A stretch of 64,000 bases of DNA from Imbricaverruca yamaguchii (taxonomy: Eukaryota > Arthropoda > Thecostraca > Neoverrucidae), in NCBI GenBank assembly GCA_034440575.1, contig JAOTOL010001073.1, forward strand, positions 124,001 through 188,000. The letters are read 5' to 3'. The position numbers were made by a program, and so were the translations under genes. How positions within the stretch are numbered: the stretch's first letter is position 1; each line of letters begins with the position of its first letter. The notes beneath the pieces are model-generated. The model ran no database searches. It was not told the DNA's origin and saw nothing but the letters and a program-made list of their open reading frames with translations. Positions 45,460-58,556 of this stretch are shown piece by piece.

Positions 45460-45617
45460 TTCCTATCTAGTGAGCTCGAATGGTATTCGTTCTAATGGTC
45501 TGCACTCTGCTTTGCGATAATGGATTAGCAATAGGTAGACTTAGTGTCCATTTCCGTTCCAAATGGACTGCGCGTGACATAAAAAGCAACTATACAAGCC
45601 GGCAAGAGCAACTACCA

Positions 45618-46850
45618 CCACAGCCGGCAGGACACTCATACACACAGAGCACCACCACGGCCGGGCAGACACTCATACACACAGAGCACCACCACGGCCG
45701 GGCAGACACTCATACACACAGAGCACCACCACGGCCGGCCAGACACTCATACACACAGAGCACCACCATGGCTGGCCAGACACTCATACACACAGAGCAC
45801 CACCACGGCCGGGCAGACACTCATACACACAGAGCACCACCACGGCCGGGCAGACACTCATACACACAGAGCACCACCACGGCCGGGCAGACACTCATAC
45901 ACACAGAGCACCACCACGGCCGGGCAGACACTCATACACACGGAGCACCACCATGGCTGGCCAGACACTCATACACACAGAGCACCACCACGGCCGGGCA
46001 GACACTCATACACACGGAGCACCACCATGGCTGGCCAGACACTCATACACACAGAGCACCACCACGGCCGGGCAGACACTCATACACACAGAGCACCACC
46101 ACGGCCGGGCAGACACTCATACACACAGAGCACCACCACGGCCGGGCAGACACTCATACACACGGAGCACCACCATGGCTGGCCAGACACTCATACACAC
46201 AGAGCACCACCACGGCCGGCCAGACACTCATACACACAGAGCACCACCACGGCCGGGCAGACACTCATACACACAGAGCACCACCACGGCCGGCCAGACA
46301 CTCATACACACAGAGCACCACCACGGCCGGGCAGACACTCATACACACGGAGCACCACCATGGCTGGCCAGACACTCATACACACAGAGCACCACCACGG
46401 CCGGGCAGACACTCATACACACAGAGCACCACCATGGCTGGCCAGACACTCATACACACAGAGCACCACCACGGCCGGGCAGACACTCATACACACAGAG
46501 CACCACCACGGCCGGGCAGACACTCATACACACAGAGCACCACCACGGCCGGCCAGACACTCATACACACAGAGCACCACCACGGCCGGGCAGACACTCA
46601 TACACACAGAGCACCACCACGGCCGGGCAGACACTCATACACACAGAGCACCACCACGGCCGGGCAGACACTCATAAACACGGAGCACCACCACGGCCGG
46701 GCAGACACTCATACACACAGAGCACCACCACGGCTGGCCAGACACTCATACACACAGAGCACCACCACGGCCGGGCAGACACTCATACGCACAGAGCACC
46801 ATCATGGCTGGCCAAACACTCATACACACGGAGTACCGCCACGGCCAGTT
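45618..46850 (+). repeat. 37-bp minisatellite, left array
   Basis: About 33 copies of a 37-bp unit (GGGCAGACACTCATACACAC then AGAGCACCACCACGGCC). Two variants alternate, CACGGCCGGGCAG and CATGGCTGGCCAG. Because 37 is not a multiple of 3, every frame cycles through the same 37-residue period and all three stay open. It is the outer part of the left arm of a large inverted duplication. Confidence 0.95.
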
Positions 46851-47753
46851 AATCATGCATACGGAGTGCCGCCACCATCTTCCCATATGCTACGAGCATT
46901 CCAGCTCTTGGGCGGATCCTCCCGTGTTTTCCCGACCCTCGCTAGCCCTCAGGCTGGACGTTTTCAGGTGTTCAAGGGCACTTTCCGCACACACTGTCAG
47001 ATGTATTAAAAATCCTTGTTTATAGCTGTGCCTCTGAAGACGGTCATCTGGAGGGCTACATCGGACTCGCCAAGAGGTCGGGTGCCCATTTACCTCTTGA
47101 AAATGCCGCTACTTATTAACAGGGCGGGTCAATCCACGGACTTAGAGGCCTTTTACATAGCACAGGGATCTCTCTGCTTTAGCACGGGTCGTCTCCGTAG
47201 CTCTGGAGCCTCTGTATCGGCGTGAGGCCCGCTGTCAGCTCTGAGCCCCTCTCCACCAGCGTGAGCCAAAGCCGACCCAGTGCCTCTGCACGTCTGGCCC
47301 GGGGCCCCCATCCGTCAGCTCGGGGACCTCTCTCACTTCTCAGGATACTCTCCGTCCGGCCGGAGTCCACTCTTCAAAAGCGTGGGCCTCCTCTATCACG
47401 AATGGCCCCCTATACAGTTCCGGCCCTCATCGGCCCAGGGACCCTTTATACCTGCTCTGAGCCCTCCCCGATGGATCGGGGTCTTGTCGCGGCTATGAAT
47501 CCTCTCCGTTGGTATAGAAGGCCCTTCTTATCTAGCCTCCTCTGTCAGGTCGGAAGCCTTCTTTTAACGGACTGGACCTCCTCCACCAGACAAGGGCCTC
47601 CGTACGGTTTGGGCCTCACCCGTCTGTCCAAAGGCCCTTTATGACGGACCGAGGCCCCCTTTAGCAACTAGCATCCCATCCGTCGTTTTAACTTCTTCTG
47701 CAGGGCATTCCCCATCATTGACTTGGACCATCCTCATCGGTTCGGGGCCCTTT
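46851..47753 (+). repeat. Inverted-duplication arm, left unique part
   Basis: Reverse complement of 52,048-52,911, with scattered differences. It is rich in GGCCTC/GGGCCC strings (e.g. GGAGTCCACTCTTCAAAAGC, GATGGATCGGGGTC) and has no credible protein. A much more diverged relative lies at 62,340-63,560, so this is a dispersed repeat family. Confidence 0.88.
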
Positions 47754-48745
47754 GGTTCGCATAGCGACCTGAGGATGGGCACAAGCGGAGCGTATATCGA
47801 AAGAAACAATGATTGGCCTACCTAGCGAACCAAGGTTGTAAATCGTCCATCCTAAGGTCGTTAGTTCGTTAGGTGGGCTAATCACAAGGAGCGTGAGTCA
47901 AGAGACATCAAACACGAACTTAATATGAAAATATGGGCTCAGGCCAAACATCTTTGACAAAAGGGTGTAAAAAAATAATGCATTTCTATCTTAGAATATC
48001 CCGATGGTTTGTAGTTCCGGGAACGGTTTTCATCATTCAGTACAGGATCTTATGAAATATTTATTATGGGTGATCACAGACATGGGCTGCGATGCAAACA
48101 GGCACAGGCATGCTGCCATTGCTCTCCGTATGCAATGGCAGCCTGATATAGAAGGGCACGCCAGGATATGGAACACGAAAATAATCCCCATAGGAGCGTC
48201 AACAGTGTCTTAGCCACGTCATTCACGTGCTCACTGAACCACAGTTCGATTGGACGCTTGGGTTCTCGTATATGGGTCTCGCTAGAGCAGAGCAGCAGAG
48301 CTGATGTGACGTTTTCCGTTAGATTTTGTTAGATCGCCATACTTGGGACACGAAATGTGGCGTGCCGGATTACAATTTCCTTAAGTTTATTATCATGCAT
48401 TCAAAATACGTTCATTTCAAGCCTATGTGTTTTATGATCTTACTTACTCAGATCACGAAGTGTTCCATGATGGGCATCGTGAGATAGGTATCCCCATCAC
48501 TCGCGACGCTGCGAGAAGTATTATTATTTGTGAGCGCAAGCACTTCCTGAGACAAGGCTTCATAGTATATTCAGAGCAACTGTCACTTCGAAGTAGATCT
48601 CAAATCATATCCATGCTTCTTTTCACTTCGTTTCTGTTGACGGAGTGGAATGGTCCTTTTGAACTGCCCTTTGCGAGATTGAGGTGGATTACCCTTGCGA
48701 GTGGTAGCTCATCCAGTGACGAAAGAGCTCCTCAAAATGAAAAAG
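47754..48745. other. Unassigned spacer inside the inverted duplication
   Basis: No recognised gene up to the start of endonuclease-like sequence. An open frame from 48,427 runs into that sequence, but its first 100 codons match nothing I know. Confidence 0.45.
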
Positions 48746-48749
48746 CCAA

Positions 48750-49488
48750 ACGTGCTTATGGAGCGTATGCTAAGTGTATGATGCTTAATGCTCAGAGTAT
48801 TCCATCCAAATTTGATGAGTTTATGTGTTATGTTCCGGAGGAGGAACCAGATTTTGTTTGGATTACTGAGGCATGGGTCAGTGAGGGGTATATTGGGGAT
48901 AACTTGCAGGACGATGAGATCCAGCGATACAATATGTTTTCGTGCAATAGGGGTCCAACAGTGAAAGAGGTGGTGTAATGCTCTATGCGAATAGCTTATT
49001 CAGTTCTGTTTTGGAGTCCATTTGGCTTGACGACGCTGTGCGAAAAGGCAACAGCAATAAACTGCGGATAGGAGCTTTGCACCAATCAGGAACCCAGCCA
49101 CATGCTCAGCAACTGGAGCTTGATAATGTGATTTGCGAGGAAATCAGTACAAACTTTCGGAGGAAATGCCTTATTCTTGGTGAGCTTAATTTTAAAGGAT
49201 ATGAAAATGTTAGTGTTGGCTCCACATCATGCAAAATGTTCAGGAAATGCCTTGAAGAGGACCTGTTCTTACACCAGTTTATAATGGAACCTACCAGACT
49301 GGGCTCATTATTGGACCTTGTCTTATCGGATTTAAGTGACTTAGTTCAGGACTTGACTGTAGGAGAAACTCTGGGAAGAAGTGACATGGTTATATTCAAT
49401 GCACATGTAGTGGGAACCATTAGGGATAATTCAGTAAAGATTCTAAATGTCACTAGAGCAGACTTTGACTACATGAGAACGCCCTGAT
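48750..49488 (+). pseudogene. CR1/L2 endonuclease remnant
   Basis: Reads CMMLNAQSIPSKFDEF, then ITEAWV (catalytic Glu kept), then a frame change at about 48,965 to GGVMLYANSL. ILGELNFKGYE has Glu in place of the Asp of GDFN, MEPTRLGSLLDLVL is the family signature, and GRSDMVI has Met in place of the catalytic His of SDH. Two active-site changes and a frameshift make it inactive. It ends TRADFDYMRT just before the MITE. Confidence 0.82.
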
Positions 49489-49500
49489 TTGACTACATAA

Positions 49501-50403
49501 CACGCGCCCTGATGGGGGCGAAATCCGCCCACCCTCCGGTTTCTCGTCGATACCTGCAGACTTTACTGGTCGATATACGCCATTGTGTGTGTACCTGCTT
49601 AAAAATGACCGGCACGTTGCTTAAAGTAAGAAAAATGGAAATATACTGAACATTTCTCGGGTTAGGGGTCGTTAAAGGAAAAAAAATATCGGCGCCAGAC
49701 CACAAATATCGGCGCTGATGCGCTTCCCGTATATTAGCAAAAAGGAAGTGTACTTGGCAAAACTAGCAACTTGTTTGATGTATTTTGTTTTGCTACATTG
49801 TTTCAAAGTCATATCAGGTCACCGAGGTCACGTCAGGTAAAGGTCATGACAGGAGAACACACGTCCTGGAGGCGGGATGGCGAAATCATCCCTCCCTTCC
49901 GATTTTTCGCACATAACACCAAATTGTACCGACCGATATAGGGCATTGTTTTGCGTACCTGCATCGAAATGACCGGCGCATTGCTTAAAGTACGAAAGAC
50001 GAAAATCTGCCGACAATTTTTCAAGTTAGGAGCCATTAAAGTAAAACAAATTCGCAGCGCCAGACCACTAAAATCGGCGCTGATGCGCTTCCCGTATATT
50101 GGTAGAAGGGAAGTGTTCTTGATAACACTAGCGACTTGTGTCATGCATATTGTTATGCTATATAATTTAAAAGTCATGTTAGGTCGCCGAGGTCATATCA
50201 AGTCAAGTTCATGACAGGCTAATGGAAACAAACTTGGTCAACTGGAATGTTGTCATAAACGCAAATGACTGTCATCGGATTGATGTCACTGTATGACTCC
50301 CTACACATCCCGAAATCTACTGTTTGTCATTGTGTGCCTAAGCGTTTCCATACTTTATTCATGTATTTCATTCCTTTCTTTGCCAAGCCGATTGTGCCGA
50401 GCC
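49501..50403 (-). mobile_element. TTAA-MITE, truncated, inside the CR1/L2 remnant
   Basis: Preceded by ATAA (49,497-49,500), a mutated TTAA, then CACGCGCCCTGATGGGGGCG. Sub-unit B reaches about 49,850 and sub-unit A begins at an internal end GAACACACGTCCTGGAGG (about 49,853). The left module breaks off at GTGCCGAGCCGCC (50,402), lacking the terminal TIR. Confidence 0.85.
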
Positions 50404-51222
<819 letters not shown>

Positions 51223-51290
51223 CGAGCGCATCGAAGAAGGGCCCTTGTGGCTCAGTTGCACTGATCTTTTATGTTTTTATGTCTTTATGA

Positions 51291-52047
51291 GCTGAGTTCC
51301 TGTCTGGTGCGCCAAATGGTAGTGTTGGCGGAGGGAGATAGCCCTTTTGAACCGCCCTTTTGGGAGATGGAGCTGAGTTCTTATCTGGTGTCCTGAATGA
51401 TGGTAAAATGCTGTACACAAGTCGGCGGACTTTCTGTATATATTTGTTTCGATGGATGTGCAACAATTCGAGGCCGGCCCATGAGTAGTATGTCCATGAA
51501 TTGAGCCCATTCCCAATAGAAGATATATCTGTCGTGAAATTGCCGTGTGGTGCAGCAAGTTGGGTTTGTCAAAAGAACGACAAAGAAAGGCCTCAGCCTT
51601 TCCTTTGGCCATAAGCCCGAATAATTACTGATCGTACCTGCGGAAGAGGTCAGGTTCGTCTCGCATGTCGGTCAGAGATGGTCGGTAAGAGCTTTATTTT
51701 TATCTGTGATAAGGGCAAGGTGATCAATTGTCAAGTCCCAGCCTCTGGCAGAAGTACTCATCTCCAAAGTTAAACAAATTACCATGCAAACGCTGTTTTG
51801 GCAGCAGACTGATGTCCTTCGGAGTCAGACCAAACAGGTTGAATTGATCAGAGTGCTCTTAAACCTTCTCACGAACGGCTTCTATCACGTCATCTGGGAG
51901 AATATCAGTGGTGTAGCCATGGGAAGGGGACCCCCTTGTGGGTCCGAGGGGCCGACAGGGTCCCTCAATACGTAGGCGCATGGGGTCCGCAAGAGCCCAT
52001 AGGCGACGTGAAGGACCCCTGGGACAAGTATTGAAGCCCCGAACTGA
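51291..52047. other. Unassigned spacer
   Basis: GAGCTGAGTTC(C/T)T(G/A)TCTGGTG occurs twice (51,290 and 51,370). The rest has no gene that I recognise. From about 51,925 GGGACCC/GGGTCC strings lead into the arm repeat. Confidence 0.4.
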
Positions 52048-52911
52048 CAGAAAGGGCCCAGAACCGATGAGGGTGGTCCAAGTCAATGATGGGGAATGGC
52101 CTGAAGAAGAAGTTGAAACGACAAATGGGATGCTAGTTGCCAAAGGGGGCCTCGGTCCGTCATAAAGGGCCTTTGGACAGACGGATGAGGCCCAAACCGT
52201 ACGGAGGCCCTTGGCCTGATGGAGGAGGCCCAGTCCGTTAAAAGAAGGCTTCCGACCTGACAGAGGAGGCTAGCTAAGAAGGGCCTCATATACCAACGGA
52301 GAGGATTCATAGCCGCGAGAAGACCCCGATCCATCGGGGAGGGCTCAGAGCAGGTATAAAGGGCCCCTGGGCCGATGAGGGCCGGAACTGTATAGGGGGC
52401 CATTCGTGATAGAGGAGGCCCACGCTTTTGAAGAGTGGACTCCGGCCGGACGGAGAGTATCCTGAGAAGTGAGAGAGGTCCCCGGGCTGACGGATGGGGC
52501 CACGGGCCAGACGTGCAGAGGCACTGGGTCGGCTTTGGCTCACGCTGGTGGAGAGGGGCTCAGAGCTGACAGCGGGCCTCACGCCGATACAGAGGCTCCA
52601 GAGCTACGGAGACGACCCGTGCTAAAGCAGAGAGACCCCTGTGCTATGTAAAAGGCCTCTAAGCCCATGGATTGACCCGGCCTGTTAAAAAGTGTCGGCA
52701 TTTTCAAGAGGTAAATGGGCACCCGACCTCTTGGCGAGTCCGGTGTAGCCCCCCAGATGACCGTCTTCAGGGGCAGAGATATAACCAAGATACTTTTTGT
52801 AATGCATCTGACAGTTTGTGTGGAAAGTGTCCTTGAACGCTTGAAAACGTCCAGCCTGATGGCTAACAAGGGTCGTGAAGACACGGGAGGATCCGCCCAA
52901 GAGCTGGAATG
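52048..52911 (-). repeat. Inverted-duplication arm, right unique part
   Basis: Reverse complement of 46,851-47,753; homology ends where GGGCCCTTT is followed by different sequence on each side (47,753 / 52,048). The spacer between arms is about 4.3 kb. Confidence 0.88.
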
Positions 52912-53532
52912 CTCTGTGTATGAGTGTTTGGCCAGCCATGGTGGTGCTCTGTGTGTATGAGTGTCTGCCCGGCCGTGGTGGTGCTCCGTGTGTATGAGTG
53001 TCTGCCCGGCCGTGGTGGTGCTCCGTGCGTATGAGTGTCTGCCCGGCCGTGGTGGTGCTCCGTGTGTATGAGTGTCTGCCCGGCCGTGGTGGTGCTCCGT
53101 GTGTATGAGTGTCTGCCCGGCCGTGGTGGTGCTCTGTGTGTATGAGTGTCTGGCCAGCCATGGTGGTGCTCTGTGTGTATGAGTGTCTGCCCGGCCGTGG
53201 TGGTGCTCCGTGTGTATGAGTGTCTGCCCGGCCGTGGTGGTGCTCTGTGTGTATGAGTGTCTGCCCGGCCGTGGTGGTGCTCTGTGTGTATGAGTGTCTG
53301 CCCGGCCGTGGTTGTGCTCTGTGTGTATGAGTGTCTGCCCTGGCCGTGGTGGTGCTCTGTGTGTATGAGTGTCTGCCCGGCCGTGGTGGTGCTCCGTGCG
53401 TAGGAGTGTCTGGCCGGCCGTGGTGGTGCTCTGTGTGTATGAGTGTCTGGCCAGCCGTGGTGGTGCTCTGTGTGTATGAGTGTCTGCCCGGCCGTGGTGG
53501 TGCTCCGTGCGTATGAGTGTCTGCCCGGCCGT
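52912..53532 (-). repeat. 37-bp minisatellite, right array
   Basis: About 17 copies of the same 37-bp unit as 45,618-46,850, inverted. One unit has a 1-bp insertion (CCCTGGCC, about 53,338). It abruptly ends at GGCCGTTATC. Confidence 0.95.
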
Positions 53533-54777
53533 TATCAATTTTGTGGTCGACCAGCTGCGATTGACCGCGCGAGCCGCAACATGTGTGTGACAAAACTATG
53601 AAGTGAATGATTTTGCCAAACATTCTCATGGACTACGTAACAGGCATACATTGAATATTTACTGAGGTGTAAATCAGCACCTATCTCACTACATACTATG
53701 GGTCCAAAACGTCTTCGAACATTACCATGTTCACCCTCACCGATGTATTTCACCTGAACTAGATAGGTGACATGGTGAAATGAGGTCATGAAATCGGGCA
53801 CGTTCGGATTCATCTCATCATGCCTGATCAGTGCGTATCTCAAATCATAGCCCTATAAGCTTCGCGGGTCAATCGCTAGCAAAAGACTGGCCCGACCACT
53901 CAACAAAATGTGAGAAAATCAATAAAGTCGGTTAGAATGGATAAAAATTATTCATAGTTATCCGTAAATAAATATAATTTCATTTTTTTGCTTCGAACGT
54001 AAATCGCTGACTCCTATTGTAAATGTGGTTGCAAATGTGAATATCAAGTGACTTGGGGTCACGGGAGGTCACATGACCTGAGGTCAAATGGCAAAAGTTT
54101 TGAAATTTGTTCAAAATTAAAAACTGATCCCAGAAATGAAAAGAAAAGGTCTTTGCGATCATATAGATATGCTATATGTATATGCTAGGTTCTAAAGTAC
54201 TGGAGATAATCGCTCCCAAATATTGACTGCAATGTGCCCTATGGAAGTTTCCTCAGGTCATATCTCTGAGGTCGCTGCCAGTGCGAAGCTAAAACGTTCA
54301 CAGATTGATTCAGCGCCCATGACTACCATACACACCCACTTAGGTTGAAGTCGCTCGCATGGCGGTGTCATCCTTTGGCTGCCCGGTGCTGGACCGCCCC
54401 AACTGTTTAAAGGTATATGACGCCTTTATTATGTGAAATATGCGTTTGGCATTCGCTGCAATTAAGAATTCATTTAGGGAATTTTTGACGTGCGAATAAG
54501 TGGCATGTGCGTGCTGCATAGCCATGGTACATCACTTCCTGCGTATATTTATGGCTGGAGTCGCCCCAGAAATCAGACATAGTTTTCAGGATTTGATGTC
54601 GGAGTCTAATCTGACCATTTTTGGGCAGCCGGAGTTAGGGATGGAGTCCACCCGACTTGTACAAGTTGCCCTGAGGTTGAATGGAGTCGGAATAGACACA
54701 ACTTCTTGTGATTCAGAGTTTCAGTCAAATCCACTCAATTGAAGTGACATATGTATATATCTATATATCCATCTATC

Positions 54778-54779
<2 letters not shown>
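53533..54779. other. Unassigned region
   Basis: A 102-codon minus frame (53,535-53,843) is unrecognised. Around 54,046-54,090 GGTCACGGGAGGTCACATGA and CCTGAGGTCA form further AGGTCA/TGACCT pairs outside any MITE that I can delimit. Confidence 0.4.
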
Positions 54780-54876
<97 letters not shown>

Positions 54877-54890
54877 GTGTGTGTGTGTAT
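54780..54890. repeat. (TA)n-(TG)n compound microsatellite
   Basis: About 27 TA units followed by about 27 TG units with one CG interruption. The following 54,891-55,785 holds no recognised feature. Confidence 0.95.
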
Positions 54891-55789
54891 ATGTATACGA
54901 TTTTCAGTTTAAAACCAACAGGCTATGTCTTGTTTATCCCTTTCCCATTCAGACCCGTGTTGTCTCCCATTTCTATCCTCATATGTCACCCGTAATCTCT
55001 GGGACGTTGCTCTGACCAATACCAATGCGGATTGCCAACATTTCTTTTTATCCACCACACTTCGGCCGACGTAATTTGTTGTGATGGCTCAAGATCTTCA
55101 TTTGTTAAATGTTCTTGCAGTTGTTCAACCCAATGGCCTGATTAGATGGCGTATAATACTGCTTTGGCGCTTATGCTAGATGAGATGATTTTGAGCTTTA
55201 GCTGAATACTTCCACCGGCGATCCGTGGACGGGCAGGACGTCAGCGAGCCAACACGAAAGTGACTTGTGGATAAGTCCCGTGAGAAACAATGACTTCCAT
55301 TGTCGAGTGGCTTATTTGCTATATGAGGTCCATCATTAACTTACGCCAGCCAGCCAAATGCTGCAAGTGGCGGGCAAGCCCAGATGTAACATATGCAGCC
55401 CCAGTAAAAAGCTGAGGTCAACGGAGTGTCATCGGACGCGTCCAGCGTGCTAGGAACGCGAGAATGAAATGTAGTTAGGGGACATGCGCAAAGTCGAGTT
55501 TTAAGAAAACGGTAATCGTGTCGCTTCTCACTGGTGATGGGTCAATGGGTCATATGATCACATGGGAAAAACCTGGTCTTGTGCTTTTGGAGGCATTGCG
55601 GAAAACTTAGCAACACCATGCAAATATTAGTTTCTGTAATAATTATCCGAATGCTGCAAAACTATTGCCCAAAACAATCTGGTTTTGATGTGCGTAACTT
55701 TTCGCCATATCCCCGTATACATAGCGGTGTTAGCATATTAGAAGTAATGCCTTTGCTCACTATGACTCCACAAAATAGTCGATGATTAA

Positions 55790-56625
55790 CACGCGCCCTA
55801 GACGGGGGTGGGGGCGAAATCCGCCCACCCCTCCGGATTTTTGTACATAACTCCAGATTTTACCGGACGATATACGTCATTGTTTTCGTTTTGCTTAGAA
55901 ATGACCGGCGCGTTGCTTCCAGTATGAAAAAAAAAACGAAAATCGTTTGGGAATTTTTCGATTTAGGGGCCGTTAAAATGTAAAAAGGAATCAGCGCCAC
56001 ACCATAAAAATCGGCTCTGGTACGCTTCCGGTATATTGGCAAAAGGGAAGTGTTCTTGGCAGCACTAGTGACTTGTTGGATGTATATTGTTATGCTGTGT
56101 AGTTTCAAAGTCATGCTAGGTCACCGAGGTCAAGTCAGGTCAAGTTAATGACAGATTAATGGAACCAAACTTGGTCAACTAAAATGTTGTCACCTTGCAT
56201 GTTACTCTCCACACATCATGAAAACTACTGTTTGTCATTGTTGTCGGAGTAGTTGGGCGGACGGCACGGTTTCGGTAACAGGAGCGCGTAATGACCTGAT
56301 AAAGTGCTGTTATGTATGTGACCTGAGATCAAATGCTAGGTCTAACATCTGTATTGCATCCTTAGTAATATCCAAAGCATCATTGATGCTAATTTCGGAG
56401 CATTTAAGCACAATCACAGGGATTCATAACAATGACAGGCCAAGCCGCGGAAAACTAGTAACTTGTGAAATTTTGACCACATTTTCCCTCGAAGATTTTG
56501 AGCTAATGCCATGAAATTTCCACAAAATAGAGTTCACTACCGTACCCATCCACCCTAAAAATTGTGTTTCTCTGACCTTGACAGGAGCCGAGAGCCTGGA
56601 GAGCCGAAGCCCTCCAGGGAGCATG
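55790..56625 (-). mobile_element. TTAA-flanked MITE with one sub-unit, reverse
   Basis: Flanked by TTAA at 55,786-55,789 and 56,626-56,629. Ends are CACGCGCCCTAGACGGGG and CCTCCAGGGAGCATG. It has one sub-unit (to about 56,150) and a shortened left module. It is more diverged than the copies at 108 and 19,381. Confidence 0.87.
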
Positions 56626-56802
56626 TTAATATGTTGGTAATTATACGTGAATTAACTACTGCTGTCAGTTGAAACGCTATCCAATGCATTATATAACGTC
56701 AATAATAACTCGTCACTAATAATTGGATAAACCATTGCTCTCGGTTGGGTTCAGCTTTGCTCTGCTTTTTCATCCTCCGGTCGGCTGGCGGCGCGCGTTA
56801 AC

Positions 56803-56898
56803 GGACGGTGGAGGCTCCGGACGGTGGAGGCTCCGGACGGTGGAGGCTCCGGACGGTGGAGGCTCCGGACGGTGGAGGCTCCGGACGGTGGAGGCTCA
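56803..56898. repeat. 16-bp tandem repeat, six copies
   Basis: GGACGGTGGAGGCTCC repeated six times without change until the last two bases. The following 56,899-57,443 shows no feature that I recognise. Confidence 0.95.
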
Positions 56899-57443
56899 GT
56901 TTGCACTCTGGGCTGTTGGCCAACAGCCTTCCAATTCTGTAGCTAAGCGATTTGCAGCCAGTAGGGCGCCACCAAAGCTTTGCAAACGTTATCTCAAAGG
57001 GTTCATTTGCATGCGGCTCCGATATAAACCACTGCATTCACAGGCGTGACAAGCATCTCCATCAAAAGAAATACAACGGCGTGCTTCGTCAGGTCGTGGC
57101 ATATAGTGGCCGGATCTCAAGGTTTCGAGCATATTTTCCTTCCCATCGTTAATTTTCGCTATTCTCATATGACCTCGATTCGTCGCAGTGCTGTCGAGAA
57201 CAAAATGCGCTACAAAGTTTCCCTAGTGTTTGCGACCACCAGTTAAACACATCCATGTTTTACAACTGAAAATATGGGGGTTTTCGTGTATTTAACACGC
57301 TTATGCGGGACACAATCGTTATATTCATTGCACTTCATTGATAGACAAATCACCTCCAATGGTGTGCAGTAGAACGGTAGCAGGTCACAGAGTCGTGATT
57401 TTTATTAGCTCAAATTAATGAGCAACTACAACGCAAACAATGC

Positions 57444-57624
57444 ACTTGTTTTTTTATTGGGTGGTTCACGACGCACTTCCTGCACATTCACGGCTGATGG
57501 CTCCCCCACACTGTTTCGCCGGTGAGCCGCGGGATTGGGAAATGTCCCGAGCAGCGCTAGTGTCAAACCTGGGACCTTTGGTACCCAGAGCCCAATACCT
57601 TAACCACTCGGCCATCCCCGCTCC
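57444..57624 (-). mobile_element. tRNA-derived SINE (Ser/Leu-type head)
   Basis: On the minus strand: GATGGCCGAGTGGTTAAGG (A box, Ser/Leu tRNA-like), CCCAGGTTTGACAC (decayed B box), a non-tRNA body with CCCAATCCCGCGG, and end GTGCGTCGTGAACCACCCAA plus an A-rich tail. Flanks CAAACAATGC (57,434-57,443) and CAAACAACGC (57,625-57,634) form a 10-bp target duplication with one mismatch. Confidence 0.85.
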
Positions 57625-57743
57625 CAAACAACGCTCTAGTGACTGATGTCACTGATGCCTGATGTCAACGTACCTGGTATCTAATAAATTCGGAATGATT
57701 CTACGATATTTCTTAACCCGCGCCGTCTTTCCGGTCAAATCCT

Positions 57744-58556
57744 CACACCCCGTCTCGGGGGGGGGCTGTTGAAGACCCCCCTCGAAGATCCAAACTAAGC
57801 ATCGCACGAAAACGAAAGAGGTGTCATCGGAAAGCGCTCGACGAGTAGGGTGCGGGTCTACGCCCCAAAACAAATCTTCCCCAAAAGTGACGTCACCAGG
57901 GGGGGATAGATTGTCACGACTTTTCACGATTTACATTATGTTTTCTGGGGAGTTCATTTTGAGGATATATGAAAAACATTTATTTGGAATGAGAAAAGGA
58001 CAGTGAATTCGACCAGGGCTTTAATTTTTTTGGCACCCCAGAAATAACATTTTAATTATTTTATTTCAAAATTTTTAGTTTTCAAGTTTTCGTAATTTTC
58101 CTTTCCCAATGGATAGAGTAGACCGAAAAATGTTGTTGGAAGTCAATTTGCCCCGATAAAAAAATGATTACTTTAGCCAGAATCCTCTATTTGAACTGCA
58201 ATTTGGCAAATACGCAAAATTTATATGTAGTTAAAAATAAAAAAAATAAAAAAGTTCACTAGTACGTTTTGTTGCATCCCTAAAGATAAGGAAACGCTGA
58301 AAGTTTCCTTAAAATATCTGTAACCGTTAAAGCGTGACGACTGGTTTAACTTCTTTTTTGTAGGTGATATCACTTGACCTTGACTAACTCGTTGACCCTA
58401 GATGAACTGACTTGAACATTTTGAATCAGCATGCCAAATTAATGTGGGATAAGGTATGCCAAATTTGGGCGGGCTGCCGCGCGCCGTTCGTCCGCTATCC
58501 GCGAAAAAAAATGAGGGGGGAGGTAGTTGAAGACCCCCCGAGACGGGAGGGGTCAA
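57744..58556. mobile_element. Putative MITE with CCCGTCTCGGGGGG ends
   Basis: CCCCGTCTCGGGGGGGGGC at 57,748 and CCCCCCGAGACGGG at 58,534 are inverted. Next to each is a small hairpin of a G-run, a loop with GTTGAAGA, and a C-run, repeated in direct orientation. A solo end with the same signature lies at 61,124. The interior is AT-rich with no frame. Target duplication not identified. Confidence 0.6.

Noticed and set aside
45480..47009. 509-codon open frame and overlapping 299- and 216-codon frames
   Set aside because: They translate a 37-bp tandem repeat; all three frames are open by arithmetic and there is no domain.
52579..53629. 319- and 314-codon minus-strand frames
   Set aside because: These are the inverted copy of the same 37-bp repeat plus arm sequence; no independent evidence of a gene.
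57293..57312. Additional TTAA-MITE end (TTAACACGCTTATGCGGG)
   Set aside because: Only the first ten bases resemble the TIR and no internal MITE sequence follows.
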